Origin: Mauremys mutica
Lineage: Eukaryota; Chordata; Testudines; Geoemydidae
Direction of reading: 5' to 3'
Length of the DNA: 64,000 nucleotides
NCBI RefSeq assembly: GCF_020497125.1
Contig: NC_059080.1
Span: 45,697,563 to 45,761,562 of the forward strand
Shown: piece by piece, positions 44,301 to 54,603 of the stretch
Numbering within the stretch: position 1 is the first letter of the stretch
Layout of the letters: every line of letters begins with the position of its first letter
Made by a program: the position numbers and the translations under genes
The notes under the pieces: generated by a model
What the model saw: the letters and a program-made list of their open reading frames with translations, nothing else
Told to the model about the DNA's origin: nothing
The model's database searches: none

Positions 44301-46676
44301 CTTCTCACCAAGGAAGGAAGGAAGGAAGGAAGGAAGGAAGGACAGACCGATGTCTGCCATCTCCTTTCAGACAAGATGATTATAACTGCCCAGCATCCAC
44401 GGGCAGCACGCCCCCATCGGCATTCGACTATTTTCCACATAACGACACCCCTTCCTTCCACATCCCAGCCTCCCATTTGTCTTTAGCTGCAGCCACATCC
44501 CCTGGGATTTCCCTTCTTCCCTGTACATCAGTCAGCCAGGATGAAGGGATGTCCCTCTACCTCCCCCTCCCCATTTTACACTGGGGGCCTGGCCTGCAGC
44601 TTCTCCCACTCCATTTTCTCAATTATCCTCCTAGTTCCCCACTGGAGGGGAGTTCGCTCGCCATGGCCGCGGATCCCGCCAGCAGGCAACCTGAGCACAT
44701 TCCCAATGGCAAAAGCCTCTCCGAGGACACCCCACCCTCCCAGCTGGGAAAGGGTCCTACCATTAGAGCCCCCAACTCCACCACCAAGAGACCCTGAGAG
44801 CCAAGAAGCATTGGCACAGAGAGACATTAAGCCTTTGGAGACTGACCCTCTGCCAGAGGATCCCCTTGGGCTGCAGCCTGGAAAGTGACAGCACTGTGCA
44901 GGCCAGTACTGGTGCTAGCCACAGGGACAGCGGCTCAGATACCAGGGTAAACGCGCGTCCATCAGAGCGAGGAGCAGTGCAGCCGCAAGGGGCGGGCGGG
45001 GCTGGGGCTGCATCGGGGCTGACCCACAGAGAGTTACTCACTTTTTCAAGTTGATCTCATTGTTCTTCAAGACCCCCAGAGCAGCTGTGCCCTTCTGCAC
45101 CTTCCTGAGACCTGCCTTCGCAGCATCCTTCTTCCTCAGGCCAGCCTGGTTCTTGTGAGCCTGGCAAGTGAGAGGGCAATGCTGGGAGCACAGCACGACA
45201 CACAGAGGGGCAGCCTGGCCAGGCTCCCCAGCATCGCTGCTCCAGGCCAACAGGGGTGGCGGGAAGTGGCAGCTAACACATCCCTCGGCCCGCGCCGCTT
45301 CCCACAGCCCCCACTGGCCCGGAGCGGCGAACTGCAGCCAGTGGGAGCAGAGATCAGCCGAACCTGCGGACACAGCAGGTAAACAAACCGGCCTGGCCCG
45401 CCAGGGGGCTTACCCTGGCGGGCTGCATGCTGAAGGTTGCTGATCCTGGTCTAGAGGGACCCCGGGGAGGTATAGGGGCACGTCCAATACAGGGCAGCCA
45501 ATGAAGGGAGCTAGTGCCTCCTAAACAAACAAGTTCACTGCCTGGTTTGCCTGCAGACTATTGATAGTTGTGAAGTTTCACTGGATGTTGATTCCGCCCA
45601 GTCTTAGCAGGGAAAATATTTTAAGGTTAACATCAGCATGATCTAGTGGTTAGAGCACAGGGCTGGGATGGGGGAGAAGAGTTTGTTCCCAGATCAGAAT
45701 GTAAGGACTAATATATGGGAGCGTGGTCTTTATTATGTCAGAGCAGTGGATCAGGCATCAGGACCCCTGGTCCCCCACCCCTCAGCCCATGCATGACCCA
45801 GCAAAGATGTATGGTGCCTCTCCGGAGAGGCACCATACAAGACTAGGAAACAGGATGGGCAGACGAGGTAGAAATGAAATATTCAGCTCAGAGAGGAACC
45901 TTGCCCATCCAGCTCCCCCACAAGGAGTGCTGTGTCCTTACATTAGTGATGTCTCCGAAGGCTGACCTCTTCTTGGGTGCCCCCTGGGGTGAGGACGGGG
46001 ACCTCTTTGCTTGAAAACTCTCCTCCTAGAGCAAGGAGCAGATGATTGAGATGGCATGCTGGACCGCCACCCTTTCTTGGCAGCCATGCCCAGAGCATGG
46101 GGCGTGGCACCGAAGATACCAGCTTTCAGGAGAACAAAGCAGTCAAGATGGGGCTGGAAGCATCACGTATTCTCACAGCTCCAGCTGTGAGAAGTGTCTG
46201 CCCCCCAATGCCACAGTAGCCGAGTCTGATGCATCAGCCTCACCAAACCCTGTTGAGGGGGAAAGTGGGGGCAGGCTAGACCCCAGCTTACAGATAGGAT
46301 TTGAGGCTGCGTGACTTGCCCAAAGGGCAACAGGCCAGACTGCAGCTCTGTAGGAGCCAGCCCAGAGCTTTAAAGCATTAACACGACTGAAGTGCTGGGA
46401 CCAATCTTGGCCCAACTCTTAGAAGAGGGAGAAGCCACCTTTTCCTGTGGCCTCCCAACTGCAGGGACCAGCCTGCACCTTTACCAGCAAAGGCCCCATT
46501 GCTACTACCGGAATGAGCAATCCATATGTATCCATAGCCCCAGCTCCCAGCGGGGCAGGAGAAAATTACTAGCCCCACAGACTCACCTTCTCAGGCCTGG
46601 CATTTTCCACTGCTCCTGCTTTACCAGGCCGGAGCGGTTTACTGCCTGTGGTCTTGGAGTTGCGTGGCACTGGCAT
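35267..46676 (-). CDS. CCNB3: Cyclin B3 (complete, 11 coding exons)
   Basis: Joined minus-strand exons 46676-46587, 46025-45942, 45160-45042, 43698-43605, 42963-42865, 41743-41651, 40866-40729, 38764-38609, 37557-37408, 36416-36286 and 35336-35267 give 407 aa with consistent phases. The product is a mitotic/meiotic cyclin activating CDK1 or CDK2 until destroyed by the anaphase-promoting complex. Seen: destruction box RSAFGDITN at residues 50-58 (Phe in place of the usual Leu, as in other B3 cyclins), MRAILVDWMVEVQ from residue 181 opening the cyclin box, then NHETLYLAVKLVDHYL, VDDFLYICDDAYKREEL, TLARFICEMTLPEYDYVQES and LEYYSGYSSQELHPLVK. Length matches non-mammalian cyclin B3; the giant exon of placental CCNB3 is absent. 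The start is the first ATG in the exon 46695-46587. B3-specific residues rule out B1 and B2. Apparently functional. Confidence 0.93.
36286..36416 (-). CDS. CCNB3: CCNB3 coding exon 10 (cyclin C fold)
   Basis: Acceptor ttgcag and donor gtgagt. It encodes LEYYSGYSSQELHPLVKRLN and DDKLKAVRTKYSH. The HYSGYS..ELHPLV pattern is characteristic of B3. Confidence 0.92.
37408..37557 (-). CDS. CCNB3: CCNB3 coding exon 9 (cyclin C fold)
   Basis: Fifty codons between cccag and gtgagt. It encodes TLARFICEMTLPEYDYVQES and AASCLLLALKMKSLGGW. Confidence 0.93.
38609..38764 (-). CDS. CCNB3: CCNB3 coding exon 8 (cyclin N/C junction)
   Basis: Fifty-two codons between tttag and gtgggg. It encodes VDDFLYICDDAYKREELIAM and FDINIPIPYRFLRRFAK, ending the first and starting the second cyclin fold. 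Confidence 0.93.
38870..39050. repeat. Degenerate interspersed repeat with poly-T
   Basis: tgagattttcagaagcatct resembles a repeat block also found near 18730 (gaggattttccaaagtgtct). It is followed by a T tract at 38967-38979. Family not assigned. Confidence 0.35.
39325..39460. promoter_or_regulatory. Two ZNF143-like motifs in an intron (repeat-derived)
   Basis: catgggagttgtagt (39330-39344) and catgggagatgtagt (39441-39455) are complements of ACTACAACTCCCATG-type sites bound by ZNF143. They sit in interspersed-repeat sequence, so function is uncertain. Confidence 0.3.
39465..39626 (+). repeat. tRNA-derived SINE fused to CR1-like tail (turtle type)
   Basis: The Pol III promoter is intact in outline: box A TAGCACAGTGG at 39476-39486 and box B GAGTTCAATCC at 39519-39529. 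The body then passes into a CR1-like 3' end (ggttggactagatgatctct, tctatgattct). This architecture is that of cryptodiran turtle SINEs mobilised by a CR1 LINE. Confidence 0.8.
40729..40866 (-). CDS. CCNB3: CCNB3 coding exon 7 (cyclin N fold)
   Basis: Forty-six codons between ccgcag and gtgacc. It encodes NHETLYLAVKLVDHYL and LQLIGSTAILIASKFE, core helices of the first cyclin fold. Confidence 0.93.
41651..41743 (-). CDS. CCNB3: CCNB3 coding exon 6 (MRAIL motif)
   Basis: Thirty-one codons, acceptor tggcag. It encodes MEKQYDISRDMRAILVDWM, the defining cyclin-box motif. The donor gtgcgc is weaker than its neighbours, but phases on both sides agree. Confidence 0.92.
42865..42963 (-). CDS. CCNB3: CCNB3 coding exon 5
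   Basis: Thirty-three codons, acceptor acgcag and donor gtgtgt. It encodes AEYAKEIFNYMKERE, the helix leading into the cyclin box and typical of B cyclins. Confidence 0.92.
43605..43698 (-). CDS. CCNB3: CCNB3 coding exon 4 (linker)
   Basis: Acceptor gttag and donor gtcagt, 31 whole codons. It encodes the Pro-rich STRKTPPAEAPVDPKL and NDPVPEEPAPTQ. In placental mammals the huge B3 exon sits in this part of the gene; here only a short linker is found. Confidence 0.85.
43890..44290 (-). repeat. CR1 LINE fragment
   Basis: gacagagagttccacaggcc and atggctttcaattccattga are CR1 3'-region blocks in reverse. It ends just before the (GGAA)n run. Confidence 0.55.
44308..44341. repeat. (GGAA)n microsatellite
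   Basis: About seven to eight uninterrupted ggaa units inside a CCNB3 intron. Confidence 0.85.
45042..45160 (-). CDS. CCNB3: CCNB3 coding exon 3 (basic N-terminal region)
   Basis: Acceptor tgccag and donor gtgagt. Lysine-rich: AHKNQAGLRKKDAAKAGLRK onward to NNEINLK. It joins exon 4 through a split lysine codon. Confidence 0.85.
45205..45455. mobile_element. GC-rich non-autonomous hAT-like element
   Basis: Contains ggtaaacaaaccggcctg, ccagggggcttaccctgg and gaaggttgctgatcctgg, the right half of a common reptile GC-rich MITE. It lies between CCNB3 coding exons 3 and 2, 45 bases from exon 3. Confidence 0.5.
45630..45700 (+). repeat. MIR-like head fragment
   Basis: atctagtggttagagcacag followed by ggctgggat is the tRNA-derived head of MIR-type SINEs. 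Confidence 0.45.
45942..46025 (-). CDS. CCNB3: CCNB3 coding exon 2 (destruction box)
   Basis: Twenty-eight codons between acceptor tctag and donor gtaagg. It contains SPSSPQGAPKKRSAFGDITN, whose RSAFGDITN is the destruction box. Confidence 0.9.
46587..46676 (-). CDS. CCNB3: CCNB3 coding exon 1
   Basis: Thirty codons from ATG (46676-46674), MPVPRNSKTTGSKPLRPGKA onward, donor gtgagt. The exon starts at 46695 after acceptor tgtgcag, so 19 bases are 5' UTR. A non-coding exon must lie upstream. Basic, disordered N-terminus. Confidence 0.85.
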
Positions 46677-47104
46677 CTTCTCTGCCCAAGCACACCTGCA
46701 CAGAGACAAAAGATGCCCCCAAAATGCTGACTAATTAATTCAATGCACTTTACAGACTCAAGGCCTCAGCCTCCCCCATGCGGTGGGCAAACAGCCTTTA
46801 TCCGTACCTTACGGATGGGGAAACCGAGGCATGGGGAGGGGAAAGGATTTGCCCAATGGCACCCAGTGAGCAGCGTTAGGAGTCATGGGTTTATTTTCTA
46901 TCCATACTCCTCTGTTATCATCCAGACCACAGAGCAGTGACTGCAAACCTCTGCCCCTACTCCAGGGACTTTAGCAGAAGCTCAGCTGCAGCTCAGACAC
47001 AACCTTTAATACATGCACCCACCTCACAGGCGGAGGCTAGCCCTTTGGGATCAAACAGCAGCCACCACCTCCCACAGCTCCCAGTGACTCACCTCACAGC
47101 CTGG

Positions 47105-47699
47105 TGTTGGTGTCATCAGGCATCTGTATTAGGCCTGAATGAACCAAAGTTATTCTATGCTTGCCTAGAGGGCCCCCTATGTTAAACTCTAATCGACCTA
47201 GCAAGCCAGTAACTGAGAATGGAATGTGTAGCAGCTAGTTATCAGTGCAACACTGATATCAGGAGGCAATAATGAGGCCTGCTTGCACCTGGCAAGAAGT
47301 GCGGGGGGGAGGGCAGGATAACAAATCAGAGGGAGTAAAACAAAATAACCGGTCAAGAAAAAGTCACTAACGAGATAAATTGTTTGCTGCCAAAAGTGAT
47401 TTAACCTGCTTAGTGTAATTGCTACTTTATAATGTATTTGCTACATGGGAAATAGGAGGGGGGGTAAAGGGGGATGAGTAGTGTGGGGGTGATGGGAATG
47501 CTTAGCTAAAATCATGTATAAGAAGGGAAAAACGGCTTGTATCTGTGTGCAGGATTTGAGATTGCTATGTCTCCCTTGCACCTTATTTGGGCTCAAATAA
47601 ACTTTGTCTGCTTCTCCACCTTGGTGTGTTTATTGGAGCGAAGCACACTGGGCAACGAACCACTGTTGCTGCTGCCTCGAGTATTCTGTGCTGGCAACA
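47105..47699 (+). repeat. 5' LTR of the class I-like provirus
   Basis: Begins TGTTGGTGTC and ends GGCAACA (inverted TGTTG/CAACA termini). It contains a possible TATA-like tgtataagaagg near 47514 and AATAAA at 47596-47601, placing R/U5 after it. Confidence 0.9.
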
Positions 47700-47703
47700 G
47701 TTT

Positions 47704-47721
47704 TGGCATCCCTGGGTGGGC
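47704..47721 (+). other. Primer-binding site, tRNA-Asn type
   Basis: Four bases after the LTR, TGGCATCCCTGGGTGGGC matches the complement of the tRNA-Asn 3' end with one mismatch (A for G at position 5). Confidence 0.7.
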
Positions 47722-48000
47722 TCGAGGCAAAATTGTGCCTTGCCCGGACTCCTCCAATGGCCGGCGGACGATGGTCACAGCCGACGCCCAGCGCGCACCG
47801 GTGCCTTTACCGGGGGCCTCGGCAGAGACGCGTCAGGCCGACCTTGGAAGACACAACGGTGCAACGCGCTCGAGTAGTGGAGAAGCTGTTGTGGGCGACG
47901 GTGAGGAACCGGTCCCATGGATAAGGTAGGAACAGTCCAGTGCTGTTAATCTTTTGTTTGCCTGTTAAGATCTGGGGACGCCCAGTGTCTTCCCATAGGT

Positions 48001-48222
48001 ATGGGGCAGGAACAGAGTACAGGCAGGGCACGGTGTACACCCTTAGAATGCATTCTGATGAATTGGAAAGTGTTTGAATCAGATCCATTGACTAAAAGCA
48101 AACTGAAAAGATTTTGTACAGTTGACTGGCCTCAATATCAGCTAGAGAGCCAGGAAAGGTGGCCACCGGAAGGATCACTTAATTACAACACGATCCTTCA
48201 ATTACTCCTGTTTTGTCAGTGA
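48001..48222 (+). pseudogene. Gag matrix-like ORF 1 of the provirus
   Basis: A 73-codon frame from ATG with an MGQ start suited to N-myristoylation, TPLECILMNWKVF, and WPPEGSLNYNTILQL, a gamma-type matrix layout. It stops within the matrix domain at about 220 bases, so it cannot form a working Gag. Part of the defective provirus. Confidence 0.55.
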
Positions 48223-48861
48223 ACGGGTAGCTTCTGAAGCTGTTTGTATGGAGAGCTCTTGTAAAAATCCCTCATCATATGCCCCAGAGCTGCACTGGGA
48301 GGAGAACTGTCCGTGGGGATGTCTGTCTCTGTTGGGCTCACGCAATCTGAACTTATTGACTGTGCAGCAAGATAAGATGCACCGTGGTAATAGGAAATAA
48401 TGGCCTTGGGGGGGCGGGGGTGGTGTGTGTGTACACCAGTGTGAGTGACTGTTACCGGAAGACGCCCAGAATACCCTGTGAAGCGAAAGCTCGTGACCAG
48501 GACTACTCTAACGCAAGCCTGGTAACTAGTGGATCTGTAGGAGATCCGACCCACGGTGGGCTGACTCGGCCTGGCATAGTCCGGCGACGAAGCTGCCTGG
48601 GTCTAGGAGTGTGTGAACCCATCTTCCCTCCCCTCTCCTTTCTGTGTGGGCTACTGACAGTCTGATCATCTCACTGGACGCAATCAGAGTAAGCGGCGCC
48701 GTCTCCCAGAGACTAGCCGACGCTCTTTGCTGAAGGGAGGTGTAGGAGAGTCATGGTCATCCTCGTTAGTCTCTCCTGTGTGAGTGCCCTGTAGGGAGAG
48801 ATCCTTAGTTTATGTGCTGCTAGCGCGGACAGGGCACCCTCTCTGTGTGTGTGAGTGGAAA

Positions 48862-49077
48862 ATGGGGGAGGGACAGTCTAAACATTCCACCTCACCCCCT
48901 AAGGGTACCCCAGCATGTTACATGTACGTACATTATGGTCCTAAAACCTGCAGGTATTTAGAGAATTGGAATCTTTACACGCGTGAAAATCCATCTAAAC
49001 AATGCCCATTAGAAGGTACCTTCAATCTAGATAAGATCATAAATCTCAGAGGAGCTTTTAATCACAAAAGCCTCTGA
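48862..49077 (+). pseudogene. Gag matrix-like ORF 2 of the provirus
   Basis: A second short frame with MGEGQSK start. Its end shares spacing with ORF 1 (CPLEGTFNLDKIINL against WPPEGSLNYNTILQL). It ends by stop after 71 codons. Either a duplicated or recombined gag start or a small accessory frame. Confidence 0.4.
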
Positions 49078-51476
49078 CACAGTGTGAGCAATTTGTCTAG
49101 GAACGGGTTAATTTGAAATTCAGCTTGGCCTGGTGAAACTGGAGAAGCCACAGGCAGCTGACCTGGACTGGAATCTCTGAAAGAGACACCGCAGGAGATT
49201 TCAGGGTGTAAAAGAACAGCCCTCCCAAGAGTGAAAGCATGTTGGAAATTCTGGACAAGCTGTATACAGGATAATCTCCCGTCCACCTATTCCCCTTCTC
49301 TGAATGTTATATCCAGACGTGAACAGTCTGGATATGTGTAAGTATTAAAGTGGCTTAAGGCTTGGGGCATTCATGTTCTTCCTGAGTGATATGGGAGCGT
49401 TCCCAACACTCTCCATTGTTGTTTTATTATTTTTAATGAAGCTTTAAAATTCGGTTATATGGTGTGTTTTATCTTCCCCCAAGGTCCTGCAGTGTCAGCC
49501 TGATCACCTGACATGAGGGATTGATTGGTAACAGAAATTTGTCACAGTTTGATGAGCAATAGAGAATGGGGGAGCCCTGCAGAATTTACACCATCTATCT
49601 GTTTTACCCTTGTTATTTTATGTTTGCTTTGTTTGGTACTGTTGGTGTTATATGTTGAGGATTGTATGATTAAATGTGTGCCCACTCTCAGCCGCAGTAA
49701 GTCTGAGAACTGGAGAGGGGTTTAGCATTCCTCTCTCCACCCTGGTTGACTGGGAAGGGTGGCATGTGGATCTACCCCCAGTTGTAGCGGGACTGGGCAA
49801 TAAAGTAGTTGGAGAAAAGGGAGGACTCGGGTAGTCTTGTGAGTAAAAATGTTTTAGGGAAAAGACCAGAAGGGTGGGGGCTAGTTGAGAAGCCCACCCT
49901 CCTAGCTAAACTGGTAGTGGAACAAGTTGGTGCCCATGGAAGGGACGGTTCAGCGAGAAAAGCAGGATCGGGCCCAGGCAGGCAACAGAGAGAGAGACTG
50001 GAAAACAGGTTGGAAACTTTTGAGGGTATAGTGGAAGAAAGGAGTAAGTAAGTGATTTAAGGCAGAGTGAAAAGTTAACTCTGTAGTTGCTGGAGGGAAC
50101 AGCAGTTGAACTTCGTAAAAATGCTAAAGTGAAAAGTTCTTGGTGTCTTTAAAATGTTTGTAAATAAATTCAGGCAAAGAAATTATTAAATTGTAATCAT
50201 TTGGCTATGAATCATTTAGTTGAATTAGCTAACGAATGTATACAGTGCTATGTAATTGAAATTTTATTAGGCTTTAAGGCACTATAAGTGGTGATATTTT
50301 CTTTCAGTGTTTAAAAGCAGGAGTTAAAAGTAAAAAGCAAGCCAGAAAGCATCTGTATTAATGCAAGTTATCTAACTGATAAGGTAGAAGCCACTGAAAC
50401 CTGGGCTGCCTATGTAATTATGGGGTACAAGAAAATATGGGGTAATTCCCCTGTTTTGCCTGAAATCAACAAGGGTATTTGTATATTTTTAGCAATGATT
50501 GACTGCCCCGAAGGGGTAGGCCTCTGTTCTTGTCTTTCAGGTAATCAGAGAAAACTGATGCCAGCTGAACAGCATTCAACATACCATGATTTATTGGCAC
50601 AGTAAAAATTATGTTTTGTGTTCTATGTTCTGTCTTGTGGTGTTTGTCTCGTGGCCAGAATTGTTGTGTTTAATATTTTTATGGGATGGTCCGGTTTGAA
50701 ATCAAGTGGAAGGGTTGGATTGGAATGTAGATACTTGTTTTGTTTAACTTAGAATACAAAGTGTTTGGATACATCAGGAAAATGTGATATACTAAAGTCT
50801 AATACATTTCCTTAAGTAAGAGAAAGAAACTTCATTGGCCAAATCTTTTAATTGAAAATTGTTATTAAAATTTGCATACTAACAGTCTTTGGAAGCAAGG
50901 TCATGAAAAGTTAACCCACTCCCCATATTGTACATGGAATCCTTCTGGCTACCTCAGATTTCTAGCCAGAGGGCTGGGGATAGTGGGAGGCTATTGGACT
51001 AGAGGTTGTATTGAATAAACTCATCAAAGTGGGTGTGCTTGTCCTGGCTTGTTGTTCCACAGCTCTGTAATAAGGTTATTTTAGAAGAAGGGTATATGTG
51101 GCATACATTAACTAATAAGATCAATGTACTGTATAACGGCAATGTGTATGTGTTCATTGTTAACAAAAGGTGTATAAGTAAAAAGTAAAAGTTTCCTTTG
51201 TAGGTTAAGAAGAAAAAAAAGGACAAAGAACGAGTTAACTGAGGAAAAAAAAATAGCTAACATGCTCAGTCTAAGGATAAGGCGCCAGCCCCATTCAAGG
51301 ACACTGCTCACAGCTAAGACTTGGCTAACAACCAAGAAAAGGGGGGGACTTAAATTTGCCCACGCGGCTATGAGATCTGCCAGGCACTGATGAAGTGTGT
51401 TAGGTTTTTTTCTCACAGGTAAAGAAGCACTATCCGAAGACCCTAGCAGCCCTGCTACTCCTTGGAACCAGGAAAC
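49078..51476 (+). other. Provirus interior without recognisable coding domains
   Basis: About 2.4 kb where protease and reverse transcriptase would be expected. I find no DxG protease or YxDD-type motif in an open frame. Probably deleted or eroded. Confidence 0.45.
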
Positions 51477-51656
51477 TGGATCAATGTAAAGGTCCACCAG
51501 CGAAAGACTGCTTTGGCTCCACGCTGGAAAGGCCCTTATTGAGTCCTGCTGACTACCGACACCGCTGTGAAGTGCCAAAGACTGACTGCCTGGACCCAGG
51601 ATTCTCACTGCAAAAAGACCCCTCCACCTCAGAAGAATTCTCCTACTGATGATTAG
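51477..51656 (+). pseudogene. Integrase C-terminal remnant of the provirus
   Basis: The frame reads VHQRKTALAPRWKGPY, then an in-frame TGA at 51540-51542, then continues in gamma-type integrase C-terminal style to TAG at 51654-51656. Broken copy; no upstream catalytic core in frame. Confidence 0.65.
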
Positions 51657-51829
51657 CCTATTCCTTTTTCTAGTTTTACTGTGCCTTCTGGACAGCAGGG
51701 GAAAAGGACAAGAATGCTGAACTACAACTGTTTCGGGAAAGGAGAAGAAACACTCACTCTACTGACATTGCCAAAGTCCAGGAATTCCTGACCAGAAAGG
51801 ACATTGAGAACTGACCCTGGTGAAGAAAA

Positions 51830-52620
51830 CCAAGGCATTATACACTGGCAGGAAGAAACTTGTGGGACCCATGTTTGGGAATGTGGTATTGATTGGATTT
51901 TGGGGTTTATTCTACAGGCTGCGCCCTGTGTTTTGGATAAATCCTTCAGTATGTATTGCCCTCCCTAACTGGATTTTAAATGACATTGCCCGTATCCAGT
52001 TTTCAGATCACTTCTATATACCCAAATTGCTCGCAAGGGGCTGCCATTAGATTAGCACAACAGAGAACCTGGGTTATTTCCTCTGGAAAAAGAGGAAATT
52101 GAGCAGATCCCTGTAGGCTGGGGCCAATAGTGTAGCAGCCATTTGGAATATTCTTAAAGGCCAAGAACATGATAAGAAATTGGGCCAACTAGAAAGGGCC
52201 ACTAGCCTTATTTCTGAAGTTCAGCTAACCCAAGTATAGGCTGGAGTTGGTGAGTTACATGTCATTTTCACCATTAGTTCTATGACCCAGAAGTTATTAA
52301 CAGAGATGGTATTAAATATCACTGAGGCTGGGAAGGCATTGCAGTGGGATCTAGTATGTTTAGAAATTCAGGATTTCCTGAATGACCAGCTGATGGCCAT
52401 TCGGAATGATCTTGAGCACCAGACTTGGCCCACTGCCCTTACAGACATATCAGGAGTACCATCTGATCTGTGGTCATGAAGACATACTTGGACACTTTCT
52501 GGGTGGAAGTGTGGACATTCACAGTGCTCCTTCCAAGCATTTGGACCGGTTAGAGTGGGTGTGGGCTCCCACATACCGAATCCTGCCAGGTCCATGGGGA
52601 GGATGAATGTGGAACTGAAT
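51830..52620 (+). pseudogene. Possible envelope-derived remnant of the provirus
   Basis: Its position between integrase and 3' LTR is that of env. Several plus frames of 65-76 codons with hydrophobic and heptad-like stretches are separated by stops. I do not see a furin site or a clear CX6CC motif, so the assignment rests on position. Confidence 0.3.
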
Positions 52621-52714
52621 ACCCCCTCATTAATAACCCCAGCTCCCTAGAGCTTAATTGTTTTTTTGTCCTCAAAGTATGAGAAAACTCAGACAAAAGT
52701 TTGTTGAGTATTCT

Positions 52715-52727
52715 CAAAGGGGGGAAT
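52715..52727 (+). other. Polypurine tract of the provirus
   Basis: caaaggggggaat immediately before the 3' LTR, the expected plus-strand primer. Confidence 0.7.
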
Positions 52728-53322
52728 TGTTGGTGTCATCAGGCATCTGTATTAGGCCTGAATGAACCAAAGTTATTCTATGCTTGCCTAGAGGGCCCCC
52801 TATGTTAAACTCTAATCGACCTAGCAAGCCAGTAACCGAGAATGGAATGTGTAGCAGCTAGTTATCAGTGCAACACTGATACCAGGAGGCAATAATGAGG
52901 CCTGCTTGCACCTGGCAAGAAGGGGGGGGGAGGGCAAGATAACAAATCAGAGGGAGTAAAACAAAATAACCGGTCAAGAAAAAGTCACTAACAAGATAAA
53001 TTGTTTGCTGCCAAAAGTGATTTAACCTGCTTAGTGTAATTGCTACTTTATAATGTATTTGCTACATGGGAAATAGGAGGGGGGGGGTAAAGGGGGATGA
53101 GTAGTGTGGGGGTAATGGGAATGCTTAGCTAAAATCATGTATAAGAAGGGAAAAACGGCTTGTATCTATGTGCAGGATTTGAGATTGCTATGTCTCCCTT
53201 GCACCTTATTTGGGCTCAAATAAACTTTGTCTGCTTCTCCATTTTGGTGTGTTTATTGGAGCGAAGCACACCGGGCAACAAACCACTGTTGCTGCTGCCT
53301 CGAGCATTCTGTGCTGGCAACA
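52728..53322 (+). repeat. 3' LTR of the class I-like provirus
   Basis: Same length and termini as the 5' LTR, with about fifteen single-base differences plus small G-run length changes. AATAAA at 53219-53224. Confidence 0.9.
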
Positions 53323-53605
53323 CTGGGGAGCAGTGACCGCTCCCTCCCCCCCACCAGCCTCATCCCTCATGGTCTGGCTTTTCAGGTGCTACTGGAGCCA
53401 CCGTTGCTTCCCCAGGCCAATGGCCCCTCTCTCCACAGCTTTCGGTCCAAGGGACCTTGGGTCATGGCCACCCCCATTCCATTACCTTCTGATCGGGGAG
53501 CAGTGCAACAAGCCCCAGGAGAATGCACAAGAACCACCCTGTTGTCATGGGGAAAAGGCAACGGGACGAGGCAGCTTCTGCAGGATCCCGTTAGGGCAAC
53601 TGTTG

Positions 53606-53650
53606 TGTTGCAATGAATAAAGCCAAGTCCGTCAGTCTGTTCCCGTGGAG
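53606..53650 (-). repeat. 3' LTR remnant (terminal U5 piece)
   Basis: About 44 bases matching 54624-54667 with one difference, ending at the CTGTTG duplication. Confidence 0.85.
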
Positions 53651-54540
53651 TGCCCCACAACCTGGAGCGTAACGAGAGGGATGTTCGCAGCCTGCTCTTT
53701 TATAGCGGCGAACTGTCCTGCTCCATACAATTGCTCGGGAGTATAGGCCTCCCCCAATGCCTGCCTCTGTTGTAATGCTTCCTGTTGAAATTCACTATCC
53801 CAAATAACATACTGCGCGGGGCTTAAAAGCATCCTACAAAGATCCTTCCAATCTTGGGGGAGCATGCTATATCCGTTCGCAATCCCTTCTAACATGCCTC
53901 GGGTAAAGGTGGATTTCAATCCAGACTCAGTAACTGCTCGTCTCGCCTCTCGGAGAACGGAATAAGGGGGGGCTGTGATCTCTACTTCAGCCTCCCCCTC
54001 TTCGTTGCCAGGGCAATGTGTCACTGGGAAGGCAGCCAACAACTCCCGTATCTCTTTGGAGCTCAGGCTTTCCTCCTCCGTTTCCCTCTGTATTATTGCC
54101 TGAAAAGGGGACAGCCGAAAATTCGGCTGTGAAGAGCCATCCGTACCCGGACATGCATCATGGCATTCGGGTACCGCCTCAGGCGGCTTGGGGGGCAAGA
54201 TCCGAGGGTAAGGAGGGGGGGCCGAAGGCGCGGGGGCGAGAAGGATAGCCCTGGAAGACGCTCCAATCCCGGTTGTCTCCAGAGCCTCCTTACATCGCTG
54301 CCAAAGTAGGAGCCACTGCACCGCGGCTCTAGGCTCCGCGTGCAGTGTCGCCCCTATCATTATCCAATCATCTACCGACAGTGACCCGCGATCCGGGTAC
54401 CAAGGACATTGGCGATTGATTTCAGCAATTAGCTGTTCTATCTGACCCAGGGAGGCTGGCCTGCCAGCCTGTTGCATGATAACCTGCAGCTCTTTCGCAT
54501 GAACTTTCTGCCGAGCTGACAGTTTCCCCCCCATACTCAC
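53632..54540 (-). pseudogene. Partial Gag of the class II-like provirus
   Basis: Open frame of 302 codons. The second methionine (54534-54532) gives an MGGKLS start suited to myristoylation and is the likelier initiator. A PPPY late-domain motif lies near residue 115. A capsid-like block with LPQDWKDLCRMLL and YVIWDSEFQQ follows, as in alpha- and betaretroviruses. The frame runs out of capsid into the 3' LTR remnant and stops at 53632-53634, so nucleocapsid and all downstream genes are missing. No internal stop, which suggests a young insertion. It could in theory make a truncated Gag. Confidence 0.85.
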
Positions 54541-54603
54541 GAAACGGGGCTTTTCAGCGAGGGTCGATGCATCGAAGGCTATTCCAGCCGGTGAGCAGGG
54601 GGA

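Larger units (their letters stand above)
47101..53326 (+). mobile_element. Class I (gamma-like) endogenous retrovirus with both LTRs
   Basis: Two 595-bp LTRs in direct orientation (47105-47699, 52728-53322) bracket about 5 kb. The host target CTGG is duplicated at 47101-47104 and 53323-53326. A primer-binding site follows the 5' LTR and a purine tract (aaaggggggaa) precedes the 3' LTR. LTRs differ at roughly fifteen positions, so the insertion is not very old. The interior holds Gag-start ORFs, an integrase C-terminal trace and possible envelope remnants, all short or stopped. Most of gag-pol is missing, so the copy is defective. It lies in the inferred first intron of CCNB3, antisense to it. 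Confidence 0.88.
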
